Part shown: positions 53,537 through 63,003 of the stretch, in pieces
Layout: every line of letters begins with the position of its first letter
Position numbering within the stretch: position 1 is the first letter of the stretch
Made by a program: the position numbers and the translations under genes
The notes under the pieces: generated by a model
What the model saw: the letters and a program-made list of their open reading frames with translations, nothing else
Told to the model about the DNA's origin: nothing
Databases searched by the model: none
From: Bacteroidia bacterium
GTDB lineage: Bacteria; Bacteroidota; Bacteroidia; 2-12-FULL-35-15
DNA length: 64,000 bases
Assembly: GCA_020051175.1 (NCBI GenBank)
Contig: JAGVJJ010000008.1
Location: forward strand, 1 to 64,000
Direction: 5' to 3'

Positions 53537-54040
53537 TTAAGCGAAATTTACAAGTACCTGGTTCTTTTCGACTGCAACGCCTTTTTTTACATTGATTTTT
53601 TTGATTGTCCCATCTGTAGGCGATTTAATAATATTTTCCATTTTCATGGCCTCCAACACTAAAACAGGATCGCCTTTCTGTACTTTATCACCTTCTGAAA
53701 CACGCAAATCAAGAACCAGGCCAGGCATTGGGGCTTTTATTTCATTTACCTTGCTGGCGTTCATATTGTCCAGCCCCAGGCTCTTCAACAGTTCATCGTA
53801 TTTATCTTTTACCTGCAACTGGTATTTGTTGCCATTTACACTTACCAGAAAGCTTTTTTCCGCATGGTCAGCCTTAATTACTTCCAATGTGTACGATTTG
53901 GCATCTTTTATCACGTGAAAACTGCCGTTTTTAACTTCGGCAATATCCCATGAAAATTCCGTGCCATCAATAGTTCCACCTGTTGAACTGTCAAGCACCA
54001 CCTGGTGCTCATTTTTGTTGTTTACTTTTACTTTCAGCAT
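53537..54040 (-). CDS. Stand-alone biotin carboxyl carrier protein (PCC-type)
   Basis: The 167-residue protein has a beta-rich N-terminal half and a C-terminal biotinyl domain with VLEAMKMENIIKSP, biotin lysine 133. The M-K-M form is typical of propionyl-CoA carboxylase, pyruvate carboxylase or oxaloacetate decarboxylase BCCPs, distinct from AccB at 21637. No carboxylase or transcarboxylase partner is within the window, so the holoenzyme must be encoded elsewhere. A TACCTTTG box lies 6 bases before the start. Confidence 0.85.
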   Translation of the reverse strand: MLKVKVNNKNEHQVVLDSSTGGTIDGTEFSWDIAEVKNGSFHVIKDAKSYTLEVIKADHAEKSFLVSVNGNKYQLQVKDKYDELLKSLGLDNMNASKVNEIKAPMPGLVLDLRVSEGDKVQKGDPVLVLEAMKMENIIKSPTDGTIKKINVKKGVAVEKNQVLVNFA

Positions 54041-54264
54041 GAATACAAAGGTAATTTTTTTACTGGGTAAACTGCGTTTTCATATTTTAAAGTTTAAAAG
54101 GCGCTTAGCTATCACCCATTTCTTTTCTGAAATCGCCATTGTATATAAAATTATGAATTTTTTTGATAATTCTGCATTTGCTCTTCAATTAATCCCGCAT
54201 ATTTCTTCATAAAATTTGAAATCCGTAATATTTTCACAACCTTTACATTTCCAAAAACTTCAAG

Positions 54265-56961
54265 ATGATTTCAAAATATTCTGCGCTTTTTTTAGCTGCC
54301 CTCCTTATCAGTTCCTGTAACTTATTTAAAAAAAATAATACTTCGGATAATACGTTTAACGCGATTAACCTTGATACCCTTGAAGTTGAAGCCAATGCGT
54401 CTGAAGGAGAGTACCAGGCCGCAGCAACGCGTGTCAACGATATAATTCATACCAAGCTCGATGTAAGCTTTAATTGGGAAAGGCAATACCTGTATGGAAA
54501 AGCAACAATTACAATAAAACCTTATTTCTACCCCACATCTACATTGGAATTGGATGCCCGTGGTATGGATATCAAAGAAGTATCACTGGTGAAGGAGGAG
54601 TATGAAAAGAACGGATACGACAGTAAAAAAGATCCACAGGGAAACTATGAAGCAAATGTGAGCAAGGTAACCGTGAAAGTACCATTAAATTATACGTATG
54701 AGAACGATGTGATTAAAATAAAGCTCGATAAGGAATATAAGAAAACGGAAGAATATACCGTTTTCATTGACTATGTATCCAAGCCAAACGAATTGAAAAA
54801 AGGGGGAGGTAGCGCTGCCATCACCGATGATAAAGGGCTTTATTTTATAAACCCTTTGGGTAAAGAGAAGGACAAACCACAGCAGATATGGACACAAGGC
54901 GAAACACAAGCCAGTTCAGCATGGTTCCCGACAATCGACCGCCCGAATGAACGCATGACAAATGAGCTCTGCATTACTGTAAATAAAAAATACGTTACGC
55001 TTTCCAATGGTGAACTCATGTTTTCCAGCGACAATGGCGACAGCACCCGTACCGATTGCTGGCGTATGGAGCTGCCCCATGCTCCATATCTGGTAATGAT
55101 GGCCATTGGTGATTTTGCAGTAATAAAAGACCGCTGGCATGATAAAGAAGTGAGCTATTACCTGGAGAAGGAATATGCGCCTTATTCAAAGGAAATATTT
55201 GGGAATACCCCGGAAATGCTGGAGTTTTTCTCTACTAAATTGGGTGTGGAATATGTATGGAACAAATATTCCCAGGTAGTGGTGCGTGATTATGTTTCAG
55301 GTGCAATGGAAAATACAACTGCTACGTTGCACGGTGAGTTTCTTCAACGTACGGATCGGGAATTGCTTGATCAGAATTTCGAAGATGTTATTTCTCATGA
55401 GCTTTTCCACCAGTGGTTTGGCGACCTTGTAACCTGCGAGTCATGGAGCAATTTGCCTTTAAACGAGTCATTTGCTACGTATGGCGAGTACCTTTGGAAA
55501 GAGTACAAATATGGGGCTGATGAAGCTGATTATCTGAGCGAAGATTCCAGGCAGGGTTACCTGGATGAATCTGGACGCAAGCAGGTGGATCTTGTGCGTT
55601 ATCATTACAATGATAAAGAAGATATGTTTGATGCACATAGCTATAACAAAGGCGGACAGGTGCTTCACATGCTTCGTAAGTACGTTGGTGACGAAGCTTT
55701 TTTTGCTTCGCTCAAGCTGTACCTGGAAACAAATAAATTTACTTCTGTAGAAATACATAACCTGCGCATGACATTTGAGCAGGTAACGGGCGAAGATTTA
55801 AACTGGTTCTTTAACCAGTGGTTTTTATCTTCCGGCCATCCGGTCCTTGTGATAAAAACTCCGTATGATACAATCAACAAAAAGCAGAAAGTACAGATAA
55901 TTCAAACGCAGGATCTGAAAACAACGCCTTTGTTCAGAATACCTATGTATGTGGATATTTACTACAATGGTAAGAAAGACCGGCATCGCATTGTAGTAAG
56001 TAAAGTGGATGAAACTTTTGAATTTGATGCCGTACACCCTGATTTGGTGAATGTGGATGCTGAAAAAACATTACTGTGCGTTAAGTATGAGGAGAAGAGT
56101 GTTCCCGAACTGGCATTCCAGTTTAAAAATGCACCGCTGTACCGCGACCGCAGCGAAGCTTTGAACCTGATAGCGCAATACGAAGAAGACTCACTGGCAG
56201 CAGAAGTGCTTATTGCTGCGCTGAATGACCCTTTTTGGAAAATCCGTGAAGATGCAATTGTCAAATTAAAAATTGCAATGGGCCGTTACCGTAAAGAAGC
56301 TAAGGAACTATTGGTTAGAATTGCAAAAAACGATTCAAAAGCATCGGTAAGGGCAACTGCTATTTATTTTCTGTCGGAAGAATACAAAGATCCTGATCTG
56401 AAACCAATCTATGAAAATGCACTTAATGACAGGGCTTATAGTGTAATGGGGGCCGGGCTGGTAGCTTACGCCAAAACAAATCCGGAAGAGGCACTAAAGC
56501 TGGCTAAAAAATACGAAGAAGAAAAAAATACCGACATTCTTTTTACCATTGCTGACTTGTATGCCAATTATGGTAGTGATGATAACAATAAGTATTTTAT
56601 TAATGTAAAAGATAAGTTTACCGGCTTTTCCAGGATTGGATATGTAAGCCTGTACGGCTTGTTCTTGCAACGCAGCAATGTCCGTAATGAAACGGTTATT
56701 TCAGGGGTTGATATCCTTAAAACGATTGCACAGAGCGATGCAGAAAACAAGTGGGTAACTTACTATACCCGCAAAACAATAAAAGAGCTGATAACGATGT
56801 ATGAGGTAAGAATTGCCGATAATACACAAAAATTAAAAACTCTTAAATCGAAAACCCCAAACAGCCCAGAGATTGGAGATATTGAGAAGCAGCTCGCCAG
56901 CGATAAAATCCAGCAGCAGAAAATATCAGAAATGTATAGTACTATAAAGGCGAGTAATTAA
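54265..56961 (+). CDS. M1 family aminopeptidase lipoprotein
   Basis: The 898-residue protein carries a lipobox (SSC, C18). The peptidase domain has GAMEN at 346-350 and the zinc site HELFHQWFGD at 378-387 with E401 as third ligand (NESFATY). After residue about 620, HEAT-like helical repeats occupy the C-terminus. M1 enzymes trim N-terminal residues from peptides. The lipoprotein signal puts this one on a membrane facing the periplasm or cell surface, where it may aid peptide nutrition. The preceding gap of 224 bases holds no obvious promoter. Confidence 0.94.
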   Translation: MISKYSALFLAALLISSCNLFKKNNTSDNTFNAINLDTLEVEANASEGEYQAAATRVNDIIHTKLDVSFNWERQYLYGKATITIKPYFYPTSTLELDARGMDIKEVSLVKEEYEKNGYDSKKDPQGNYEANVSKVTVKVPLNYTYENDVIKIKLDKEYKKTEEYTVFIDYVSKPNELKKGGGSAAITDDKGLYFINPLGKEKDKPQQIWTQGETQASSAWFPTIDRPNERMTNELCITVNKKYVTLSNGELMFSSDNGDSTRTDCWRMELPHAPYLVMMAIGDFAVIKDRWHDKEVSYYLEKEYAPYSKEIFGNTPEMLEFFSTKLGVEYVWNKYSQVVVRDYVSGAMENTTATLHGEFLQRTDRELLDQNFEDVISHELFHQWFGDLVTCESWSNLPLNESFATYGEYLWKEYKYGADEADYLSEDSRQGYLDESGRKQVDLVRYHYNDKEDMFDAHSYNKGGQVLHMLRKYVGDEAFFASLKLYLETNKFTSVEIHNLRMTFEQVTGEDLNWFFNQWFLSSGHPVLVIKTPYDTINKKQKVQIIQTQDLKTTPLFRIPMYVDIYYNGKKDRHRIVVSKVDETFEFDAVHPDLVNVDAEKTLLCVKYEEKSVPELAFQFKNAPLYRDRSEALNLIAQYEEDSLAAEVLIAALNDPFWKIREDAIVKLKIAMGRYRKEAKELLVRIAKNDSKASVRATAIYFLSEEYKDPDLKPIYENALNDRAYSVMGAGLVAYAKTNPEEALKLAKKYEEEKNTDILFTIADLYANYGSDDNNKYFINVKDKFTGFSRIGYVSLYGLFLQRSNVRNETVISGVDILKTIAQSDAENKWVTYYTRKTIKELITMYEVRIADNTQKLKTLKSKTPNSPEIGDIEKQLASDKIQQQKISEMYSTIKASN

Positions 56962-56968
56962 TTTGAGC

Positions 56969-57286
56969 CTAATCTTCGTCAAGCATTAGCAAAGCTTCAT
57001 TCAGCTCGCCCAGTGTTTTACGGTTGTTTTGTGCTTTAGCGATGGTTATGCCTTTGGTGTAACAATCTGCAGCCTTGCTGGTATTTCCGTTTTGCTCGTA
57101 GTATTTCCCAAGCTGGTAATAAGCTCCCAGATAGTTCGGGTCCTTTGCCAGCAGCTCTTCCAGTAATTCAATGGCTTTGCTTATGTCCTCTTTGGAATAT
57201 TCTAAAGCAAGAGCATAACGCAGAAAAGAATCTCCGGGTTCTTTTTCCAGCATTTCCTGGATAGACAGAATACGTGAAGTCATCAT
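56969..57286 (-). CDS. TPR repeat protein
   Basis: The 105-residue protein has two to three tetratricopeptide units (YAKEDISKAIELLEELL-like, AYYQLGKYYEQNGNTSKAADCYTKG). It has no signal peptide, so it should be cytoplasmic. It is convergent with the M1 peptidase, whose stop lies 8 bases away, and stands upstream-ending of pheS on the same strand. Partner unknown. Confidence 0.75.
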   Translation of the reverse strand: MMTSRILSIQEMLEKEPGDSFLRYALALEYSKEDISKAIELLEELLAKDPNYLGAYYQLGKYYEQNGNTSKAADCYTKGITIAKAQNNRKTLGELNEALLMLDED

Positions 57287-57295
57287 TAGTACTGA

Positions 57296-57322
57296 ACCTT
57301 AGCGTCTTTGTGCTTAGTGCTT
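57296..57322. repeat. CTTAGCGTCTTTG-type dispersed repeat
   Basis: The word CCTTAGCGTCTTTGTGCTTAG is of the kind scattered in gaps of many Bacteroidota genomes. It occupies the short space between pheS and the TPR gene. Confidence 0.35.
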
Positions 57323-57348
57323 AAAAAACACAAAGTTTTAGGAAAAAA

Positions 57349-58368
57349 TTAAATAACGGGTTTAAACTGCTTCAAAAAGCGAACATCGTTCTCAAAAAAC
57401 AAGCGTAAATCCTTTACCTGATACTTAAGCATGGTAATGCGCTCAATGCCCATCCCAAAGGCAAAGCCACTATATACCTTACTGTCTATTTTACAGTTTT
57501 CAAGCACCGCAGGGTCTACCATGCCGCAGCCTAGGATCTCCACCCAGCCTGCACCTTTACATATATTACATCCATCTCCTTTGCAGAAAGGGCAAGAGAT
57601 GTCCATCTCCGCACTTATTTCAGTGAAGGGGAAAAAAGAAGGGCGCAGCCTTATTTTTGTTTCTTCACCAAACATCTCTTTTGAAAAATATAACAAGGCT
57701 TGTTTTAAGTCTGCAAACGAAACACCCTTGTCAATGTACAAGCCCTCTACCTGGTGAAACTGGCAGTGTGCACGTGCCGAAATTGCTTCATTTCTGTATA
57801 CTCGTCCCGGGGAAATAGTGCGGATAGGAGGTTTGCTGTTTTCCATGATATGCACCTGCACGGAGGATGTTTGTGTACGCAATACAATATCCGGGTTTTC
57901 GCTGATGTAAAATGTGTCCTGCATATCGCGTGCCGGGTGATCAGCAGGCGTATTAAGTGCCGTAAAATTATGCCAGTCATCCTCTATTTCCGGACCATCA
58001 GATACGGTAAACCCAATGCGTGAAAAAATATCAATTATCTGGTTGCGTACAAGTGATAGTGGATGGCGTGAGCCAATAGCTATGCTTTCAGCAGGCAACG
58101 TTAAATCCTGTTCAATGTTTATTTCATCTGAACTTTCATACTTTTCTTTCAGTTCCTGAACTTTTTCCTGCGCCTTATTCCGGAGTTCATTTAATTTTTG
58201 CCCGATCTCCTTTTTTAGCTCCGGAGCCACTGTTTTAAACTCATCAAACAATTCAGTAAGCTTTCCTTTTTTGCTCAGTATTTTAATACGAAACTCCTCC
58301 ACATGCTCTTTGCTCTCCGCAGCAAAAGTTTCTATTTCATTCAGCAACTCTTCAATTTTATTTTTCAT
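57349..58368 (-). CDS. pheS: Phenylalanine--tRNA ligase alpha subunit
   Basis: The 339-residue PheS, catalytic subunit of the alpha2beta2 class II synthetase, has an N-terminal coiled coil, motif 2 ([22 protein letters not shown]), a cysteine-rich insert ([17 protein letters not shown]) and motif 3 ([16 protein letters not shown]). The partner gene pheT is not in the window, so the subunits are encoded apart here. Confidence 0.97.
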   Translation of the reverse strand: MKNKIEELLNEIETFAAESKEHVEEFRIKILSKKGKLTELFDEFKTVAPELKKEIGQKLNELRNKAQEKVQELKEKYESSDEINIEQDLTLPAESIAIGSRHPLSLVRNQIIDIFSRIGFTVSDGPEIEDDWHNFTALNTPADHPARDMQDTFYISENPDIVLRTQTSSVQVHIMENSKPPIRTISPGRVYRNEAISARAHCQFHQVEGLYIDKGVSFADLKQALLYFSKEMFGEETKIRLRPSFFPFTEISAEMDISCPFCKGDGCNICKGAGWVEILGCGMVDPAVLENCKIDSKVYSGFAFGMGIERITMLKYQVKDLRLFFENDVRFLKQFKPVI

Positions 58369-58435
58369 TGTAATGATTGTTTATACAAATGTACTAAATC
58401 TGTTTTTATACTGGCCGCACAAGCTTATGCACCTG

Positions 58436-58535
58436 GTTACGGATAACGAATGGTTTACGAATTTACGAATGTTATCATTTTAACAAATTGCCTACTGCTA
58501 AATTGCCCACTGCCAACTGGAACAAACTGCCTACT
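58436..58535. repeat. TACGAAT and CTACTGCC repeats between pheS and cyclophilin genes
   Basis: ACGAATGGTTTACGAATTTACG repeats the block at 2381-2419. It is followed by iterated CTACTGC, CCACTGC, CAACTGG and CTACTG words at 58490-58536. The stop codon of the cyclophilin gene (58531) falls inside this run. Confidence 0.6.
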
Positions 58536-59367
58536 GAATTACCACCACTTTCATCCTCACATCCTTTACCGGCCTGTCGTTTTCACCTGTTTTGCTGTTA
58601 GCAATTTCATCCACTACCTCCAAACCTTCATATACTTCTCCAAATATAGTATAGCTTTGATCCAGGTGCGGTGTGCCGCCTGTGGTTTTATAGGTTTTGA
58701 TTTGTTCTTCGGTAAATTTATATACCGGCACCGTTGATAATTCTGACTCAACCTGTTTGCTGATAAGGTCGTTCACATATTTCATGCTGTCGGTCTGGTT
58801 GTTTTTAGCAAATGAGGGGCATTTTGCTATCCAGTATTTGTTCTCCTTTCGGTTAACAATAACATTAAACAGCTTGAGTTTGGTAATGCGCTGCGTTTGT
58901 ACATTAAGCGTAGAGTCGTTGTGAATTTTTCCGTGTACGATGTAAAACTGAGAACCAGCCGAGGCTTGTGACGGATTTTCCAAATCGCTGTCGCGGGCGG
59001 CTGCCAGTACGCCTTTTTTATGAAAGAGCTTTGGATTAAATTCAGCCGGAATCGTGTACCCGGGACCGCCATTTCCCAACTCTATATTGGGTGCCGCATA
59101 TTTTGAATCCGGGTCTCCACCCTGGATCACAAAGTTTTTAATAACCCTGTGAAACATCAGGCTGTCAAAATACCCGGTTTTTACCAGTTTAATAAAGTTA
59201 TCACGATGCAAAGGAGTTTCATTGTACAACCGTATTTTAATGTTGCCAAACTCTGTAATAACCATCACCTTCGTTTGTTTAAGGCTGTCGTTTATATAAC
59301 TGTATGATTTTGAGTTTATTATAAGAAAGGCAAATAAAAAAGCGGGGAAAAGTTTTTTGTATTTCAT
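58531..59367 (-). CDS. Exported cyclophilin-type peptidyl-prolyl isomerase
   Basis: The 278-residue protein has a signal peptide (about 1-24). The cyclophilin core carries MFHRVIKNFVIQGGDP, then ASAGSQFYIVHG near residue 140, with YTIFGEVYEGLEVVDEIA near the end. A roughly 70-residue insert between the two halves is common in Bacteroidota homologues. It would speed proline isomerisation in envelope proteins. Confidence 0.93.
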   Translation of the reverse strand: MKYKKLFPAFLFAFLIINSKSYSYINDSLKQTKVMVITEFGNIKIRLYNETPLHRDNFIKLVKTGYFDSLMFHRVIKNFVIQGGDPDSKYAAPNIELGNGGPGYTIPAEFNPKLFHKKGVLAAARDSDLENPSQASAGSQFYIVHGKIHNDSTLNVQTQRITKLKLFNVIVNRKENKYWIAKCPSFAKNNQTDSMKYVNDLISKQVESELSTVPVYKFTEEQIKTYKTTGGTPHLDQSYTIFGEVYEGLEVVDEIANSKTGENDRPVKDVRMKVVVIQ

Positions 59368-59453
59368 TAATAAATTATTAGATTTGCTAATTGTAAAGAT
59401 AATGACTAATTATTAATACAATTTAATAGAGGCAATTATTTAAAACTGATACA

Positions 59454-59804
59454 ATGAAAAATTTTATCCTGAAGACATCGGCTTTTGCATGTGTAGCGTT
59501 ACTGTTGATGACAGCTGTTTCTACCACATCCTGTAAAAAGGATAAAATGTCTCATGGTAAAATTACAGTTATTGATACTGCAGGTGCTGTAGTGCCGGGT
59601 GCAAACGTGATAGCAGAGTATGGCTCAACACGTTTTTCAAGCGTTACAGACGGTTCTGGTGTTGCTTTTATTGATTTGAAATTGCCTGCAATTCTTAATA
59701 TTACTGCGGCAAGCAGCTCTTATCCCGGAATGTTGGGTAAAGGGATTTTACGACTGGATGAGCCTGGTAAAACGGCTGAAGTTACGGTTACTCTTAAGCC
59801 TTAA
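59454..59804 (+). CDS. small lipoprotein with carboxypeptidase-regulatory-like fold
   Basis: The 116-residue protein carries a lipobox (TTSC, C27) and a KKDK motif behind it. The body is a short beta-sandwich, with ITVIDTAGAVVPGANVIAEYGS and a FIDLKLPA segment, like the CarboxypepD_reg domain. Its TAA overlaps the opposing stop of the next gene by sharing TTAA at 59801-59804. Function unknown. Confidence 0.7.
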   Translation: MKNFILKTSAFACVALLLMTAVSTTSCKKDKMSHGKITVIDTAGAVVPGANVIAEYGSTRFSSVTDGSGVAFIDLKLPAILNITAASSSYPGMLGKGILRLDEPGKTAEVTVTLKP

Positions 59805-60145
59805 TTGGCAATTTCCTTATTTTTGAAATAATCAACAATGGCCTGCTTCATTAGCTGAAGTTGTTGTCCTGGCTTTAATGGTGGTAGTTGCGAATTTACT
59901 TTCCAGTGTGGCCAGCCATCTTTATCAAGTCCTTCATATTCATAAAAACCATAAGGTGTAAGTAAAGTGCATATTGCAATGTGCATTACATCCAGTTTGG
60001 CATTTTTGGATAATTTAACTTTTCCTTTTCCAAGTTCCTGCACACCAATCAGGAATAAAACTCCCTGAATATCAATGTCTTCCCCAAATTGTGGCGCCAG
60101 GTTTTTTAATACTTCCTTAAAGTTCTTTTCGAGTTCCGAATCCAT
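59801..60145 (-). CDS. conserved small hypothetical protein next to mqnE
   Basis: The 114-residue soluble protein contains VLFLIGVQELGKGKVKLSK and DKDGWPHWKVNSQLPPLKPGQQ. It is known to me as a conserved Bacteroidota protein of unknown function. It starts 21 bases after the mqnE stop on the same strand and may be part of its operon. Convergent to the small lipoprotein with overlapping stops. Confidence 0.75.
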   Translation of the reverse strand: MDSELEKNFKEVLKNLAPQFGEDIDIQGVLFLIGVQELGKGKVKLSKNAKLDVMHIAICTLLTPYGFYEYEGLDKDGWPHWKVNSQLPPLKPGQQLQLMKQAIVDYFKNKEIAN

Positions 60146-60166
60146 TTTATCTCTCTCTCTCTTCTT

Positions 60167-61336
60167 TTATGCCGTTTGTGCTTCTTTACTGAAATCGTAG
60201 TTGCTGTAATCCGTAATTACATTATACAAAGTATCCCTTTCAATAGGGGTTTTGTTTACCTGCTTAATCATTTCTACCAGTTGTTGAGTGGTTAATGCCG
60301 GGTTTTGCTCTTCTGAACCGGCCATGGTGTATATTTTGGTGGAATCATCAATGGTTCCATCAATATCATCCACCCCAAAGGAAAGGGAGAGTTGTGCTGT
60401 GGTACGCCCTATCATAGGCCAGTAGGCTTTTAGATGACCGAAATTGTCCATATAAATGCGCGAAACGGCATAGTTGCGTAAATCTTCAATCACATCCACT
60501 TCCTTTATATGGCTCATCTGGTTGCCTTTGTTACGGAACTTTAATGGTATAAACGTATTAAAGCCCTTGGATCTGTCCTGTAACGTACGCAGGCGGTTCA
60601 TGTGATCAATACGGTGCTCAAATTTTTCAATATGTCCATACAGCATGGTCGCATTGGATGGCATCCCCAACCTGTGTGCCGTTTCATGGATTTCCAGCCA
60701 CTGCGCTGAAGTACATTTGTCCTCACAAATCTGCTGACGTATGGTTTCATCAAATATTTCAGCGCCTCCGCCCGGTAATGAGTCCTGGCCATGCTCTTTT
60801 AAAATGCGTAATCCTTCTTCATAGCTTACTTTGGCTTTGCGGCACATGTATTCAAGCTCAACAGCCGTAAAAGCTTTTACATGTATTTCAGGACGAATGG
60901 CTTTTATTTTTTTTATCAGCTCTGCAAAATAGTGTAAACCCATTTTGGGGTGGACACCACCTACAATATGAACTTCCGTTACCGGTTTGCCGTCATACGA
61001 ACGGACAATGTTCAGGATTTCTTCTTCCGACAGCTGCCATGCGCCATCTTCTTTCTGCTTCAGCAGGCGGGAATAAGAGCAAAATTTGCAGTCGAATACA
61101 CAAATGTTGGTTGGTTCAATATGAAAGTTCCGGTTAAAAAATACTTTGCTGCCATGCTTCTTTTCACGGATATAATTGGCAAGGCTCCCAAGGTAGCCCA
61201 GTTCGCCTTTTTCATAAAGTAAAATGCCTTCTGATGAAGTTATCCGTTCCTGGTTATATACTTTTTCAGCAATGTTTTTAAGCTCAGGCGAAATAGCCGA
61301 ATCCAGCAGAATGGATTCAATTTTTGGGGTATTCAT
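60167..61336 (-). CDS. mqnE: Aminodeoxyfutalosine synthase
   Basis: MqnE is a radical SAM enzyme that makes aminodeoxyfutalosine in the futalosine route to menaquinone. The 389-residue sequence has CxxxCxxC as C79, C83 and C86 (NICVFDCKFCSYSR), then VHIVGGVHPKMG and DSLPGGGAEIF. I chose the ATG at 61336; the frame is open a little further up to 61381 without a good start codon. The other mqn genes are not in the window. Confidence 0.95.
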   Translation of the reverse strand: MNTPKIESILLDSAISPELKNIAEKVYNQERITSSEGILLYEKGELGYLGSLANYIREKKHGSKVFFNRNFHIEPTNICVFDCKFCSYSRLLKQKEDGAWQLSEEEILNIVRSYDGKPVTEVHIVGGVHPKMGLHYFAELIKKIKAIRPEIHVKAFTAVELEYMCRKAKVSYEEGLRILKEHGQDSLPGGGAEIFDETIRQQICEDKCTSAQWLEIHETAHRLGMPSNATMLYGHIEKFEHRIDHMNRLRTLQDRSKGFNTFIPLKFRNKGNQMSHIKEVDVIEDLRNYAVSRIYMDNFGHLKAYWPMIGRTTAQLSLSFGVDDIDGTIDDSTKIYTMAGSEEQNPALTTQQLVEMIKQVNKTPIERDTLYNVITDYSNYDFSKEAQTA

Positions 61337-61493
61337 GATGGGTGTATTTATACATACAAAGTTACGCTTTTGTAGCGTCAATAATCAATAAAAAAAGCTA
61401 TAATTCGCGGACAACCAATTGTTTTGTACATTATACCGCTATGGAACTATTAGTGTAAGGGAGTACGTGGAACTACCTGGTGTATCTAGTGGC

Positions 61494-61510
61494 CCCCCTA
61501 AATTAGGGGA
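61494..61510. other. small palindrome upstream of the PorP/SprF gene
   Basis: CCCCTAA and TTAGGGG flank one A at 61495-61509, followed by ATGTTTTTC. It resembles a terminator or a fragment of the short C-rich palindromes found in Bacteroidota gaps. It lies about 50 bases before the start codon at 61558. Confidence 0.35.
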
Positions 61511-61557
61511 TGTTTTTCAGTTTTAAATTAAATAGTGTATTTTTATTAAAAAAAACA

Positions 61558-62496
61558 ATGAAGCCATTTCTGATTTTTGTGTTTGTTGCAGTGGTCGGTA
61601 CCCCTGCCTTCTCACAGGATGCTCACTTTTCCCAATACAATTCTACACGTTTGCATACGAATCCTGCATTTGCCGGAACCGACAGCGCTTTGGTCGTTTC
61701 CTCCGCATACCGCATCCAGTGGCCGAAAATAGGCGGATCATACAAAACATTTAATTTTTCAGCTGATCAATACATCGGTTTTCTAAAGGGAGGTTTAGGT
61801 GTCAATTTTATGTACGATGACCAAATGAATGGTGCCTTCACTCATACTTCCTTTGATATTATGTACTCGCCAGAAATTCCTTTGGCAGGAAAAAAATTGA
61901 TAATAAGACCAGCTATTCAGGCTGGATACTTTAAAAATACACTAGATTGGAGCAAACTGACTTTTGGTGATATGATAGACGCCCGAAGAGGTTTCGTATA
62001 TAATGCTAATGAAATGCAGCCCCTTAGTTCAAAATCCAATATCGACTTTTCAGCAGGTGTGCTTGTATATGGTGCTCACTTTCATATGGGTGCTGCAGTA
62101 TACCATTTGACCGAGCCAGATCAGGGCTTTAGAGGTCCCTCAAAATTGCCTATGAGAATTATCATGAATGCTGGAGCAAACCTGAACTTCAAAGACACAG
62201 AAAACCTTACTTTTTTTCCGACAGTTTTGTATCAAAAACAGCAGGATTTTCAAATGTATATAGCCGGATTGAATGCACGGTATAAAATGTTGCTGTTTGG
62301 TATAAGCTACAGGTTTGATGATGCTGCTATTGCCCTGTTTGGCTTTCAGAACAAGTATTTAAGAGTAAGTTACACGTTTGATTATACAACTTCTAAATTA
62401 ACTCAACAGAATACAGGTGGTTCACATGAGCTTCAGCTCTCCTGCTTTTTGCACTACAAGAAAAGAAACACTGCAAAAGCGATTTTTCTTATTTAA
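61558..62496 (+). CDS. PorP/SprF family type IX secretion membrane protein
   Basis: The 312-residue outer-membrane protein has a signal peptide (start ATG at 61558 fits best) and the opening DAHFSQYNSTRLHTNPAFAG, the hallmark of PorP/SprF. Many alternating beta strands follow. PorP/SprF proteins help anchor or export cargo with type B (CHU_C) sorting domains. The stop abuts the stop of the convergent CHU_C lipoprotein gene with no gap. Confidence 0.9.
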   Translation: MKPFLIFVFVAVVGTPAFSQDAHFSQYNSTRLHTNPAFAGTDSALVVSSAYRIQWPKIGGSYKTFNFSADQYIGFLKGGLGVNFMYDDQMNGAFTHTSFDIMYSPEIPLAGKKLIIRPAIQAGYFKNTLDWSKLTFGDMIDARRGFVYNANEMQPLSSKSNIDFSAGVLVYGAHFHMGAAVYHLTEPDQGFRGPSKLPMRIIMNAGANLNFKDTENLTFFPTVLYQKQQDFQMYIAGLNARYKMLLFGISYRFDDAAIALFGFQNKYLRVSYTFDYTTSKLTQQNTGGSHELQLSCFLHYKKRNTAKAIFLI

Positions 62497-62910
62497 TTAC
62501 TTGTAAAGCATAAAAGTTCCGGTATACTCGTATTGCCGGTTAATCGCATCGGAAATATTTAATTTATAAACATAGCTCCCTTGCATTGTACTATAACCAG
62601 CCTGTTTCCCATCCCATGAAAAATCTTTATAATCAGTTTCGTAAATAAGGTTGTTGTATTTGTTTAATATTTTAAGGCTGTTTAAATTAAAATAACCCTT
62701 TATTTGGAAGTAATCGTTTATGCCATCCCAATTAGGGGTAAAGGCATTTGGGATATATACCGAAAATAATGTGTCTAATGAGTCGCTTCGTGTTTTATAA
62801 ATATGGGTATACACAATAGTATCATCAGGATTGACAGATTCCTGTTTTTTGCAACCGAATATGAAAATGCAGGCAATCAAAATAAACAGACTGTTTTTAT
62901 ATCTCAACAT
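62497..62910 (-). CDS. minimal CHU_C (type B T9SS sorting domain) lipoprotein
   Basis: The 137-residue protein has a lipobox (GC, C20) and then only the CHU_C/gliding-motility C-terminal signature VYIPNAFTPNWDGINDYFQIKG, with a NLNSLKILNKYNNLIYETDY core and YEYTGTFMLYK end. Such a domain normally ends a large secreted cargo, so a stand-alone lipidated form is unusual. It is convergent to the PorP/SprF gene, its natural functional partner. It may be a remnant of a longer gene or a small surface protein. Confidence 0.85.
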   Translation of the reverse strand: MLRYKNSLFILIACIFIFGCKKQESVNPDDTIVYTHIYKTRSDSLDTLFSVYIPNAFTPNWDGINDYFQIKGYFNLNSLKILNKYNNLIYETDYKDFSWDGKQAGYSTMQGSYVYKLNISDAINRQYEYTGTFMLYK

Positions 62911-63003
62911 ATTTATTTTGCTAGGCTTATTTACTCTTTAAAAGTAAGCTAATTTTCTCAAAAGAAATAGCTAAATTCATACAAATTTTGAGGGACTTTA
63001 CAA

